Source: Gymnothorax reevesii
Lineage: Eukaryota > Chordata > Actinopteri > Anguilliformes > Muraenidae
Length of the DNA: 64,000 nt
Direction of reading: 5' to 3'
NCBI GenBank assembly: GCA_029721435.1
Contig: CM056581.1
Coordinates: 68,992,712 to 69,056,711, forward strand
Below, piece by piece: positions 23,187 through 33,260 of the stretch (position 1 is the stretch's first letter; every line of letters starts with the position of its first letter). Position numbers and translations under genes: made by a program. Below the pieces are notes generated by a model that worked only from the letters and a program-made list of their open reading frames with translations, was not told the DNA's origin and did not search any database.

Positions 23187-25088
23187 CAGGGCTCCAGACT
23201 AACTTCTTGCATTGGTTGCACTGGTGCGCCTAACTTTTTTTTTTAGGTGCACCAGCACAAAATTAGGAGCACCCAAATTTTTCACTGCGTCGCCTTTAAT
23301 GCCATAAGGTCACCTTTTTAATCGCTCTCCATAACTTTCATATAATGTGAATGATTTTCAAACAATAATAAGGTGTAGAGAAATGCTTGTCTTTATTTCA
23401 TTGAACTGCTCTCACTAAAAGCACAATTATATATAAAAGGAAAAATAAAGTGCTTCACTGAGCTGAAATTTAACATTTCAAACTGAAACATTTCAAGTAA
23501 AATAAAACATTTCAAAATAAAACATGCAACTGTTCAGAGAGCTTCACTGAACTGAGACCTAACATCATGTCTCAATCTTGTAGCAGTCTCCCCTTGCAGG
23601 CACATGCCCCTCAGATGGGTAACTGCAGCACCAACAGCACCTAGAGCAACCATTTTCCCCAGCCAATCTGCACACTGATGCCAAGGTGCAAATGCTTGCT
23701 TTGTGGCAGCATAAATTCAAAGGGAAAAAAGATCATGCAGGTCACTAGCCTGTAATTTGCAAAGGGAAAACTGTCTGTGATCTTCGCCTACTTATCTTTA
23801 TACTTATTCATTTTTAATAATATTTTATATCTATTATTTAAATATTTTTAAATATAATATTTCGGACTATACAATTTTCTTAAGATTAATATTTCGTTAT
23901 CTCTCATGCTGTAATGTGTCTGTGCCTTCAAACTTAACTCAGGCATGTCCATGCTCCGCCTCGATGTGTCCTATGAAAATGTTGACGGGCTCCCTTTGCG
24001 CTAAATGCGGCTGTAGACGATCACACACTCCTTGTTAGAGACGTCTGTGTCGCTTTCAATCATGAAGGACATGTATGTGGCGTTTCCGATGTCCGCAGCT
24101 GTATTTTGCTTTAAGGTGTCGGTTATTACCCCAATGAATTGAGCACGTGCCGTATCATTGCTATACGTCGGGTTTACGTTTAATCCATTTTTCTTCGGCA
24201 ACTCCTCTTTGGCAATGTTGTATGCAACATTCCTCAGAGGACCTGATTATTCTTTGCCACTGAAATGCAGCTGGGAGAGGGACAACTTTCTGTGCACACT
24301 TGTCTCGGCACAACGTGTGTTTTTTAGACATGTTATGTTTTTGTAAGTTTCGAAACGAAACGTTGATGACCCGCTCGCGAATGCAATATTACCGACCGTA
24401 GTCTGACCTCACTCCAGACAGTACTCGCAGTGCATTGCGATACATCCTTTGTTGTACCTTTGCCAGAGTCATTGTTTCAGCCAGTCCTGTCTGCAGGAAT
24501 ATATTTCGGCCTTTTTAACTTGCGTCTCAGAGTCGGGCTCTATTCCACACACGGTTAACAATTCCTCTGGTTTCGATTCTGATGCTGTCGCTGAGAACCT
24601 GGGCTTGGCATTTCACCAGAGACCGAAGGCTCCGTTTCTTGACGGGATGGACTCTCGGTAGTGGAGATGGATGGGATTATAGTAGTAGGGCTGGTTGTAG
24701 GCTTAGTTTTCTTAATTAAAAAACTTTCAATATTTCGGCCTCTCTTCAGTTTCCCTCGTTTTGTCGCATTTAGTTCATTTTTCCGTTTCAGTTAGTCAGC
24801 CACTCTGGCACTCAGGTCGCGCGCAACTTTTTAATACACACAACTTACAGGACCACAGCCAATCAGAGGCAAAGACCCGCCCGAGCTCTGTCTCTAATGG
24901 TTTAGAACACAGTATGATCCTACCATGATGAGTGCGTGAGTTCGGTCACAGGAGAACACAAAGCGAGGATGCGCTTGCGAAATAAATTAAAGTTTTAACC
25001 CGGGCATCGTCAGGTGCACCAGTGCGACTTAGCAAAATTACTAGTCACACTCTTACAAATTTTGGTCGGGTCGCACTCTGGAGCCCTG
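23187..25088 (-). mobile_element. hAT-type relic inserted in Tc1 element
   Basis: The ends are CAGGGCTCCAGACT at 23187 and the complement of CAGGGCTCCAGAGTGC at 25088, sharing 12 terminal bases. TAGAG occurs directly outside both ends (23182-23186 and 25089-25093), a 5-bp duplication. A standard hAT would give 8 bp; I cannot read a perfect 8-bp version. The 1.9-kb insert carries a decayed hAT transposase N-terminus. Confidence 0.75.
24001..24520 (-). pseudogene. ZNF862-like hAT transposase, N-terminal relic
   Basis: The minus strand reads KKAEIYSCRQDWLKQ, stop, LWQRYNKGCIAMHCEYCLE, then a region with SSTFRFETYKN, like the TTF-type zinc finger (C..C … H) that opens ZNF862/hAT proteins. After a further stop it continues RNVAYNIAKEELPKKNG and AQFIGVITDTLKQNTA, then MSFMIESDTDVSNKECVIVY, the D-containing block that begins the DDE region. 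It stops at 24001-24003. The rest of the catalytic domain and the dimerisation domain are missing. Confidence 0.6.
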
Positions 25089-25380
25089 TAGAGCGCAGCA
25101 TATGTTGCTTTAAAACCTTGATATACCGTTCACCATTCATGGTGCTTTATAAAACATGCAAGTGTCCCACAGCGTATGCACTAATGCATCCCCATACCAT
25201 CAGAGATGCTGGCTTTTGAAATGAACGCTGATGACAGGAGGGGTGGTCTTTCTCCTCTTTAGCCTGGAGGACACGATGCCCATGATTTCCAACAAGAAAG
25301 TCAAATTTTGACTTTGCTACAGTCCATTTTAAATGAGCTTTGGCCCGCAGAACATGGCAGCGCTTCTGGATCATGCTCAT

Positions 25381-25931
25381 TGTTGGTAAATTAATAAAAA
25401 AAACCAAGTAAGTTGTCCCGATGAAGAAGCGACTCCGATTGTTCGTGTCAAAAGCAGGAAAGAGTTTATTACACAGCCGGCCGCGAGAACAATAGCATGA
25501 TGCAAAGTTCTAAAATTCCTTCATTTTGTAAGAAACTTTATACATGTTAAAGTACAGACATTTGCATATGATTTCTTTAATGTTATCAGAAGTTGTTGCT
25601 GATTGGTTCCAGGGTTTACACATTGATAAAAAGCAATACTCTACAATTGGGCCTCTCCTGAACCACCCAACTTAATTGGTTCAATAGATTCCCAACCCCT
25701 GGAGATGAGCTCCATATGTGGGCATACGGAACCTCCAACTAAGGGGTGCTAGTGCCCATTGTCCTGTCGGAACTGAAGACAAACGGAGATCCCAGCTGGA
25801 AGTCACGCATAGGCGATATGTCCTGCCGGACCTGACGGCTTCTCTTTATCTCCTAATTCGCATTCATTACCCATTGATCAAACCGTCTGGCTCCCCATAT
25901 TGCTAACACCTAAAAATCTTGTTTCTCAACA
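25381..25931 (-). mobile_element. Solo LTR (551 bp), target duplication TCAT
   Basis: The segment begins TGTTG and ends CAACA, the inverted dinucleotide-bounded ends of an LTR. TCAT lies just outside both ends (25377-25380 and 25932-25935). It interrupts Tc1 transposase coding sequence, which gives an independent boundary check. TTTATT at 25465-25470 is an AATAAA polyadenylation signal on the minus strand, suggesting minus-strand orientation. No internal gag/pol remains, so the element was reduced by LTR-LTR recombination. Gypsy or endogenous-retrovirus origin cannot be decided. Confidence 0.75.
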
Positions 25932-26835
25932 TCATCAATGACTTCCTTTTTGCATGATAGAGTTTTAGGTGGCATCTGTGGATGGCACAGCAGACTGTGT
26001 TTACAGACAGTGGTTTCTTGAAGTATTCCTGGGCCCATTTAGTAATGTCAATGACAGAATCATGCCGGTGAGTGACACAGTGGCATCTGAGGGCCCAAAG
26101 ATCACGGACATCCAGTAAAGGTCTTCGGCCTTGTCCCTTACGCACAGAGATTTTTCCAGTTTCTCTGAACGTTTTGATGATGTCATGCACTGTCGATGAT
26201 GAGACCTTAAAAGCCTTTGCAATTTTATGTTGAGGAACATTGTTTTTAAAGTATTCCACCATTTTTTTTATGCAAGGCTTCACGGGTGGGAGAGCCTCTG
26301 GCCATCTTTACTTCTGAGAGACTCAGCCGCTTTAAGACATCCCGTTCATAGCCAATTGTGTTACACACCTGATGTCCTTTTTTTGCCTGTGTCCCCACTT
26401 CTTTGAAACCTGTTGCACCCAGAAAATTTGAAATGAGCTAATTTTGTGGATAAAAATGTAAAATGTTATTTTATGTCTTGAAATGTTATTTATGCTCTAT
26501 TGTAAATAACATACTCATGGCTCATGTGAGCTGAAAGTCATTGCATTTTGATTTTATTCACGATTTACACTTTATCCAAAATATTTCAGAATTAGGGTTG
26601 TATGATTTGGTACAGAAAACCCCCTTGCATTTAAATTTAAGCGTCTCTCTGAAAGCAGTTCGACCCCACGGCTGCGTGAGCCTCCGAGGTGGCTTTGCAG
26701 AGGTTTTTTCGGGCATCAGCTCCAAAGGCCTGCCGCTTTGGGGACAGTGTTTGTGTGGCCGGAGTTGTCCTGAGAGTCTGGGAGAGATGTTGGGGCGCGG
26801 GGGGGCTCACTGCTCTGTCCCTGTGTTTGGGCCAG

Positions 26836-26975
26836 AGTCCCACAGGCTGCAGAAGCAGAGGGAGTCAGCGGATCAGGCCAACCCAAACCTCGCCATCCCT
26901 CTGCTCATGCAGAATCAGGTCCCTGGGGGCCTCGAGGACGGAGACCAGGTCAACGTCGACCTGCGGCCTGAGTCG
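26836..26975 (+). CDS. gpkow: gpkow exon 3
   Basis: Acceptor GGGCCAG|AG; the split codon G|AG gives Glu. The peptide ESHRLQKQRESADQANPNLA then IPLLMQNQVPGG matches the GPKOW segment between the N-terminal motif and the G-patch; human GPKOW has an equivalent LAIPMIQK block. The exon ends CTGAGTCG|GTGAGT in phase 0. The longer frame starting at 26541 is chance upstream opening. A hAT-type MITE with its target duplication starts only 22 bp downstream of the donor (26998), so the donor itself is intact but sits next to a 6.3-kb insertion. Confidence 0.9.
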
Positions 26976-27278
26976 GTGAGTTCCATGGGGAGGGTGTGTG
27001 TAGAGCAGGGGTGGGCAATCACGGTCCTGGAGGGCCGGTGTGTATGCAGGTTTTTATTCCTATCAATTACCCTGACTTATTGATTTAATTGATTGCATGC
27101 ACAAATATAGATTTTCGCAATGATTCGATAAAAGGAAAATGTTTTATGAAGGCAGACAAGACTAGTTCTTTTAGTTTCATGATAATTTAAAGAAATGCGC
27201 ATGAAACCTCAGATTTCATAAATGGTTTGGCTAATTGAGAAAATCAACTAATTATAGACCAGACGTTGGGGTGAAAAC

Positions 27279-27468
27279 GAGGGTTATGTATATAACCGTG
27301 GTTCTATGAGTTTCGGATGACCGCCAGAGACGGTGCTTTCGGCACATGGATATCCATCACACGAACGTGCAGGTCGAGTAATAGTAACAACAAAGTCACC
27401 TGTGACCTGGGTGACGTCACCCCGTGACCATGGCATAAAAGACCGGTGAACCCAGGAAGTGACCTCTT
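27279..27468. repeat. DIRS terminal inverted repeat, 3' side
   Basis: From about 27321 (GACCGCCAGAGACGG) to 27468 it is the inverted copy of 33092-33241. The outermost ~45 bp (GAGGGTTATGTATATAACCG onward) are unique to this end and occur again, inverted, in the internal complementary region. Confidence 0.88.
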
Positions 27469-27508
27469 GGCAAATCTTCTCGTGTACACTCCGAGTGACT
27501 GCCAAGGT

Positions 27509-27609
27509 CTGGCGGTCATCCGAAACTCATAGAACCGCGGTTATATACATAACCCTCGTTCTATTTCGTTTCTCCTGACCGCCAGAGGCGGTGCTTTCAG
27601 CACATGGAT
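27509..27609. repeat. DIRS internal complementary region
   Basis: Bases 27509-27557 are the reverse complement of the left outer end (27279-27328). Bases 27558-27609 are the reverse complement of the right outer end (about 33209-33260). The two meet at CCCTC|GTTCT. This is the circle-junction template that lets DIRS reverse transcription regenerate both ends. Confidence 0.9.
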
Positions 27610-27649
27610 GACTAATACCAACCAGGTCATGAGGAGTGCCTACCCGTAC

Positions 27650-28589
27650 TCAGTGTTGCTGCGACGGGCCTGGAATGACAGCCGTCGCCACAGGGTTATG
27701 TGGGACGAAATTAAGACGGTAAAACCTGGTGAAGGTGCAGCTGGACGCCCAGGAGGCTGCGCTGCATATGTCTGAATGGGGTACGCCCTTCAGTGATGCC
27801 CATGAGGCCGCCTCACCCCGTGCAGAGTGCGCCCGAACAGCCGGAGGAACCGGGAAGCCACCGTGTCTGTAGGCATGCAATATGGCCTCGACTACCCACT
27901 TGGAAAGCCTCTGTTTAGAGAGCGCTAGACCTTTCCTCGGCCCTGTGTGGCACAGAAACAGGGCGTCACTCCTACGGAAGCCTTCCGTACGGGACACGTA
28001 CACCCTGAGGGCGCGAACTGGGCACAAAAGTTCCAACCTCTCACCATAGCCTGCCTCGAACGCCGCAAGGCTAAGGGGCTGGTTTACGAAGGTAGCAGAG
28101 AGGGTCTTCGGGAGGAAAGAGGGGTTAGGCCACAGAGTGACCCCACTGCCGCCGGGGTGCCACTGCAGGCACTCCCCACTGACTGATAGCGCGTGTAATT
28201 CCCCGATGCGCCTCGTCGATGTAATGGCCAGAAGAAAGGCAGTCTTCAGGGAGAGCCATGAAATGTCTGCCATGAGCATGGGCTCAAACGGTGCATCGCA
28301 GAGAGCCCGCAGCACTAAGTGAAGATCCCACGTGGGTATCCGCCCCTGTCAGGGGGGGTCTCAACCGGAGAGCACCCTTCAAGAAATGTGCCACCAAGGG
28401 GTGGGACCCCATGGTCCTTCCCTCAATTCTGGCATGCTGAGCAGAGATGGCAGCTGCATAGACCTTAATGGTGAAAGGAGTAACACCCTTGTCAAACAGA
28501 GACTGGGGAACAGTAGAATGGTCGGCAGGGGGCAGCATGTAGGCTCCTCCCCCCCCCGAGTCAAGCACCAGTTGGAGAAAAGCCTCCAA
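27650..28589 (-). pseudogene. DIRS tyrosine recombinase
   Basis: Tyrosine recombinase that in DIRS elements joins the circular cDNA to the genome in place of an integrase. The core-binding part starts in the frame of the polymerase (VVNTIASSRAPSSKALFTNS, ending WRLFSNWC, near 28600), shifts to the frame 28589-28284 (FTIKVYAAAISAQHARIEGR) and then to 28315-27650. The catalytic domain shows the first Arg in ITSTRRIGELHAL, the H-x-x-R box in RAHSARGEAASWA, and the nucleophile Tyr in CTFTRFYRLN near the C-terminus. Thus all visible catalytic residues survive, but at least two frameshifts separate the N-terminal and catalytic parts. Confidence 0.85.
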
Positions 28590-28665
28590 CTGTTGGTGAA
28601 GAGGGCTTTGGAGGAGGGTGCCCGAGAGCTTGCAATGGTGTTGACCACTGCCGGCTCACAAAGAC

Positions 28666-30430
28666 CTAGCAGGTGGTCTGGCCCTTCAGCCGCCACACCC
28701 AGAGCTGCAGACGGGCTGGATCCGGGTGCCAGATCTGCCCTCCCAGCGGTGATAGCAGGTCCGTCTTCACTGGTAGGCACCAGAGGTCGCCGTTCCGTTG
28801 CAACCACTTGGGGAACCACACTTTGCCCGGCCACCAAGGGGCGACGAGCAGCAGCTCGTGGTGGTCCATTGCAACCCTGTGCAGGGTGGGTACGATGTGG
28901 CAGAGGGGGGGAAGTGGCAGAGGGGGGAAGGCATACAGCAGTTGCCTCGGCCAAGCATGCGCCAGCGCGTCCTGGCCCAGGGAGCTGGTGCCGTGGAGGC
29001 TGAACCACAGACGGCAGTGTGTTGACTCCTGGCAGGCAAAGATGTTCACCTCTGCCCTGCCAAAACGTTCCCAGATGGCGAGAACCACCGCTGGGTTGAG
29101 TCTCCATTCCCCAGAATCGGGGTCCTGGCGGGACAGCAGATCCGCTGCCCTTTTTGGCAGTGCCTGGCAAGTACATGGCACGCAGGCTCAAGAGATGCCA
29201 ATGGGCCCACCGCAGAAGTTGCCTGACCACTTCTAAGCACTGGAGGGACTTGGTGCCTCCTTGGTGGTTGATGTAATACACCACTGTAGCGTTGTCTGTC
29301 CGCACCAGAACGTGTCTGCCAGCCAGGCCTGGGAGGAAGTGCTGTAGGCTGAGAAAAACAGCCCGTAGCTCCAGCACGTTGATATGCTGCTGTCGCTGCC
29401 CTGGACTCCAGCAGCCTCTGACGGTCCAGTATTGCCAGACTGCACCCCAACCTCCCAGGGAGGCGTCCGTGGTGAAGGCCTCCCTCCGGAAGGGGATAGC
29501 GGCCAGTGGAACACCCCGCAAAAAGTAAGCCCTCCTCCTCCGTGGACGGAGGAGTCTGCAAAAGGAATCTTTTACCTGCACAAACCTGTACCCGTGCAGC
29601 GCCGGGTGGAGGTGGAGACCGTTGACCCACCTCTGAAGCGGACGTAAGTCCAGGAGCCCCAACGGGACCAGAGAGGAGGCCGCCGTAAGCATGCCCATCA
29701 GGCGCTGAAAGGTCTTCAGGGGGAGTGACCTGCCCCGTCTGAAGCGGCCAAGCAGCAGGCAGATGTTGTGGACCCTGGTCAGGGAGGGGGTTGCCATCAA
29801 GGACCTCAAATCCAGGTGCATGCCCAAGAAGATCGTCTCCTGGCTGGGCACCAGTGAGCTCTTCTGGTAATTCACCCTGAGCCCCAGCTCTGCGACATGT
29901 GAGAGCACAATCGCGATGTCAGTGTGGGCCTGAGCTTCCGATCGTGAACAGATGAGCCAGTCGTCTAGGTTAGGCAGGACACGCAAACCTCATGCCTGAA
30001 GTGATGCCAATGCCGCTGCCACACACCTGGTGAACACACGGGGTGCCAGCGGTATCCCATAGGGCAGAACATTGAACTCGAAGGCCTGGCCCTCGAAGCA
30101 AACCGCAGGAACTGCCTGTGGTGTGGCGCAGTGGGAACATGAAAGTAGGCTTTTCAGGTCGATGGTGGCAAACCAGCCGCCGGCCTGGATGTGGTGCAAG
30201 ACATCCACCGTATGCAGCATGCGGAATCTCATGGTCTTCAAGTGGGAATTGAGAGACCTCAGGTCGAGGATCGGGCGGATACCGCCGTCCTTCTTAGGAA
30301 CCAGAAAAGTAGAACAATGTGAGTAGAACCCACATTGCTGTCCCTGCCTGTCGACGGGAGAGATTGCTCCTTTCTCCAGGAGAGTGGTGATTTCCCGCCT
30401 GAGGACGAGGGACTTCCCCAGATGGCTCAC
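28666..30430 (-). pseudogene. DIRS reverse transcriptase / RNase H
   Basis: The RT begins at about 30430 and contains CSTFLVPKKDGGIRPILDLR, then FATIDLK, YGIPLAPRVFTRC and NLDDWL (usual form YLDDWL). A TGA at 29990-29992 interrupts just before NLDDWL. Right after IDLK the expected DAYFH block lies in another frame; a second shift restores FEGQAFEFNVLPYG. The RNase H part has TTDASLGGWGAVW, NVLELRAV and VRTDNATVVYYINHQGG with the acidic residues present. Near 29150 another shift moves homology (ADLLSRQDPDSGEWRLNP) into the frame ending 28666. Nucleotides from 30430 to 30525 link it to gag. Confidence 0.88.
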
Positions 30431-30524
30431 TGTAGTATATTTGACCCCATGAAAACGCGGCGGTCAGTGGCAGAACTAGATGCGGTAACCCTCGGTGGGG
30501 GTCTGGGGTCAACGCTCTCCAGCG

Positions 30525-31893
30525 TTAGGGCTGTCCGCTGGAAAAGCGGCCGACCGCTGGCGCGCTGATGTCAGCGCCGCCCAGACTGCCCCCGTCGGTC
30601 ACCAGGGGGCGACGGGGAGTGGACTGGGTGTAGGGGGCAGCGCCGCGGGTACAGGAGATGGTGGGGCGACGAAAGTCAGCAGCCCCTCTGGTCTCCTGGT
30701 GGGTGCGTGGCCGAGACGGAGTCGGGGCACTCCGGTCCAGGGCCTGTTGGGCGGCCACACCAGACAGCTCCCCGGGGACAACAGGGAGAGAGCGCAGCAC
30801 GCGCCGGTCGGGCTCGGCCAGAGAGAACTGCGCCAGCCATATCCGCCGGCGGCCGAGGGTGAGAACGACATCAGCCGGCCCAGTTCCCGCGGCGAGTAGG
30901 CAAAGGCCTGGAGCGCCGCGTCGCTCAATTCCCTTGATGCCGCGCTCGTCCCCTCCAGCGTCTGGGCAAGGGCCAGCAGCAGGTGGGACAAGGAGTTGTC
31001 GATACGGCCCATTCGTGCCGCCGTGTCGTTTCCTCGCGCGAAGAGGTCGTGGGTCACACGGCATTGAGCGCGGGGGCATCGGGCGTCAGGCCGCAGAGCC
31101 TCATTGGGCGAACGGACGAGGGCAGCCACGAAGGGCTCAGTGTTGGGCATCCGCTGGAGGCCGTAGGTGGGGACATCCTGCATTGCTACCAGGGTCCTGC
31201 AGTCACCGGGGAGGTGGGAAAGGCGCCTGGGGTCCGCCCAACAGACAGCGAGGAGGGCTGTGTGGAGCCTCTGAAAAAAGTGCTCTGATACTGGGCCACC
31301 GGGGGCGTGTCCAAACCCAGACGGGCCAATGCAGCTCTCAGCGTTAGCTGGATGGATGAGCGTCCGCCTTCCGACGCTGTCACGGTGCCATGGCTGGTGG
31401 CCTGGGAACCGGCCGGAGAGGTGGAGTCGTGACCGTCAGACCCACCGCAGTCAAAGCTCTCCGACGCCTGGACCCACAGCTTATCGAGGCCGCGTGCATC
31501 AACGGCTGGCGACAGAACGGGTGGTGATGGCGATCGGTCGGGCTGCCAGGGAGGCGGGGTGACTGCGGGAACACTGCTGCCCCGTGGCGGAGGCTGGAGA
31601 TTCGCCAGCAGGGCCTACATCGCCTTGGGAGCGGCGAAACGTGGGGGAGCCCCACGGCGCTTGCTGGGCCCCGCTGCTACAGCCGGCACCACATCGTATC
31701 CTCCCGAGACCCGGGGGATGTCGGATGGGGAATCCATCCTAGCCAGCCTGGCGGTCCGTGCAGCCTCGCTCAGGCACATGCAGTCTGCGCGGCCAATGTC
31801 AGTCATCCCCTGCCGCAGGTACTCAATACCCAGGCAAGAGGGGCACTCGCGGTGGTCGTCCTCCGGCTCGAGGGGCCGGAAATAAACAGTCAC
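30525..31893 (-). pseudogene. DIRS gag-like ORF1, frameshifted
   Basis: The frame opens at 31893 with MTVYFRPLEPEDDHRECPSC, a Cys-containing N-terminus usual for fish DIRS gag, followed by Cys-rich CMCLSEAARTARLARM. It later shifts through 31383-31186 (ALARLGLDTPPVAQYQS), 31183 (DNSLSHLLLALAQTLEGTSA) and the frame ending 30525. At least three frameshifts separate these parts. The opposite-strand open frames here (30495-31347, for example) are shadows made possible by very high GC content. Confidence 0.75.
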
Positions 31894-31959
31894 TCACTAG
31901 CGTGAGAAGACATCATACACCGCAAAACACTCAAGGCAGCCAGCCCGTGAACAGGCCGG

Positions 31960-32950
31960 AGGCAAGGCTACCCAAAACAAGGCGGTCGACAATACTAACG
32001 AAATAGGCCCATGCGCCCCAGAACCGATTAACAAATCAGCGGTGAGAAACACCGCAAAGTGAATAAAAATGAAAGCCATTTACTTGAAGGAACACAAGCC
32101 GGCCTCCAGCGGCGAGGACGCCGCCTCTGAGGGCTACACTACTAACTCCACCGAGCGAGAGCACTCAGCGAACGGTGTAATACTAACGAAAATAGGCGCC
32201 GTGCGCCTCAGAACCGATTAACAAATCAGCGGCGAGAAACACCGCTTTAAGCCAAATGTAATGAAAACCACTTACTTGAAGGAAACCAGCCGGCCTCCAG
32301 CGGCGAGGACGCCGCCTCTGAGGGCTATACAGCTAACTCCACCGAGCGAGAGCACTCAGCCAACGGTGTAATACTAACGAAAATAGGCGCCGTGCGCCAT
32401 AGAACCGATGAACAAATCAGCGGCGAGAAACACCGCTTTAAGCCAAATGTAATGAAAACCACTTACTTGAAGGAAACGAGCCGGCCTCCAGCGGTGAGGG
32501 CGCCGCCTCTGAGGGCTATACAACTAACTCCACCGAGCGAGAGCACTCAGCTAACGGTGTGATACTAACGAAAATAGGCGCCGTGCGCCACAGAACCGAT
32601 TAACAAATCAGCGGCGAGAAACACCGCTTTAAGCCAAATGAAAACCACTTACCTGAAGGAAACCAGCCGGCCTCCAGCGGCGAGGACGCCGCCTCTGAAG
32701 GCTATACAGCTAACTCCACCGAGCGAGAGCACTCAGCTGACGGTGTAATACAAACGAAAATAGGCGCCGTGCGCCACAGAACCGATTAACAAATCAGCGG
32801 CGAGAAACACCGCTTTAAGCGAAATGAAATGAAAACCACTTACTTGAAGGAAACAAGCCGGCCTCCAGCGGCGAGGGCGCCGCCTCTGAGGGCTATACAG
32901 CTAACTCCACCGAGCGAGAGCACTCAGCTAACGGTGTAATACTAACAAAA
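31960..32950 (-). repeat. ~191-bp tandem array in DIRS leader
   Basis: CCGAGCGAGAGCACTCAG recurs at 32151, 32342, 32533, 32719 and 32910: spacings 191, 191, 186 and 191 bp. A more diverged unit begins near 31960. Each unit also contains CAGCGGCGAGAAACACCGC and CCGGCCTCCAGCGG. On the element's coding strand this lies between the 5' inverted repeat and gag, the place of an untranslated leader or promoter. Confidence 0.9.
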
Positions 32951-33091
32951 CAATAAGAAAAAGGAATCTACGGATTCAACGCAGTTTCTTGGGGGATGCG
33001 TAACGCACAGCCCCAACCCCACGGGTAACGAAACCAACACGCGTTTGGTCCAGAATCCCATTTCCAACTCGCAACCTGCAAAACGCGATGA

Positions 33092-33260
33092 AAGAGGTCA
33101 CTTCCTGGGTTCACCGGTCTTTTATGCCATGGTCACGGGGTGACGTCACCCAGGTCACAGGTGACTTTGTTGTTACTATTACTCGACCTGCACGTTCGTG
33201 TGATGGATATCCATGTGCTGAAAGCACCGCCTCTGGCGGTCAGGAGAAACGAAATAGAAC
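33092..33260. repeat. DIRS terminal inverted repeat, 5' side
   Basis: Inverted partner of 27321-27468. It contains the CCAGGTCACAGGTGAC and CGACCTGCACGTTCGTG landmarks. The outermost ~25 bp, ending GAAATAGAAC, are unique to this end and copied in the internal complementary region. Confidence 0.88.

Larger units (their letters stand above)
22860..26283 (-). pseudogene. Tc1-like transposase in three separated pieces
   Basis: On the minus strand the first piece (26283 down to 25932) encodes the start, the HTH (KIAKAFKVSSSTVHDIIKTF) and the GQGRRPLLDVRDLWALRCHC linker. The second (25380-25089) carries [20 protein letters not shown] and [20 protein letters not shown]. In the family consensus this block normally contains the first catalytic Asp in a WSDE-type motif; here it reads KFDFLV. 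The third (23186-22860) covers the D…E region, with several stops (for example around ATTCACCGATTGAGAACATT). The pieces are colinear and fit one ancestral gene of about 340 codons. Confidence 0.75.
22633..26600 (-). mobile_element. Tc1-like element split by two later insertions
   Basis: TA flanks both ends (22631-22632 and 26601-26602). The termini are inverted repeats of roughly 200 bp starting CAATCCCAATTCCAAAATAG at the left, of the same family as 8597-9234. The element proper is 22633-23186, 25089-25380 and 25932-26600; the gaps are filled by a hAT relic and a solo LTR. Without these inserts it is about 1.5 kb, the normal Tc1 size. Confidence 0.88.
21948..26835 (+). other. gpkow: gpkow intron 2 (4.9 kb)
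   Basis: It consists of about 680 bp of unremarkable sequence (21948-22632), the nested Tc1/hAT/solo-LTR complex (22633-26600) and about 230 bp leading to the acceptor GGGCCAG at 26835. I see no other feature. Confidence 0.85.
27279..33260 (-). mobile_element. Full-length DIRS1-type tyrosine recombinase retrotransposon (~6.0 kb)
   Basis: On the minus strand the order is inverted terminal repeat, tandem-repeat leader, gag, reverse transcriptase/RNase H, tyrosine recombinase, internal complementary region, second inverted repeat. There are no LTRs and no integrase. The trinucleotide AAC just outside the left end (27276-27278) equals the last three bases at the right end (33258-33260), and no longer target duplication exists, as expected for recombinase-mediated insertion of a circle. 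Coding regions carry several frameshifts and a stop, so this copy is not autonomous. Confidence 0.93.

Noticed and set aside
28332..31562. Many long plus-strand open frames opposite the DIRS element (for example 223, 187 and 229 codons)
   Set aside because: They lie antisense to recognisable gag, RT/RNase H and recombinase frames in GC-rich sequence and have no domain of their own.
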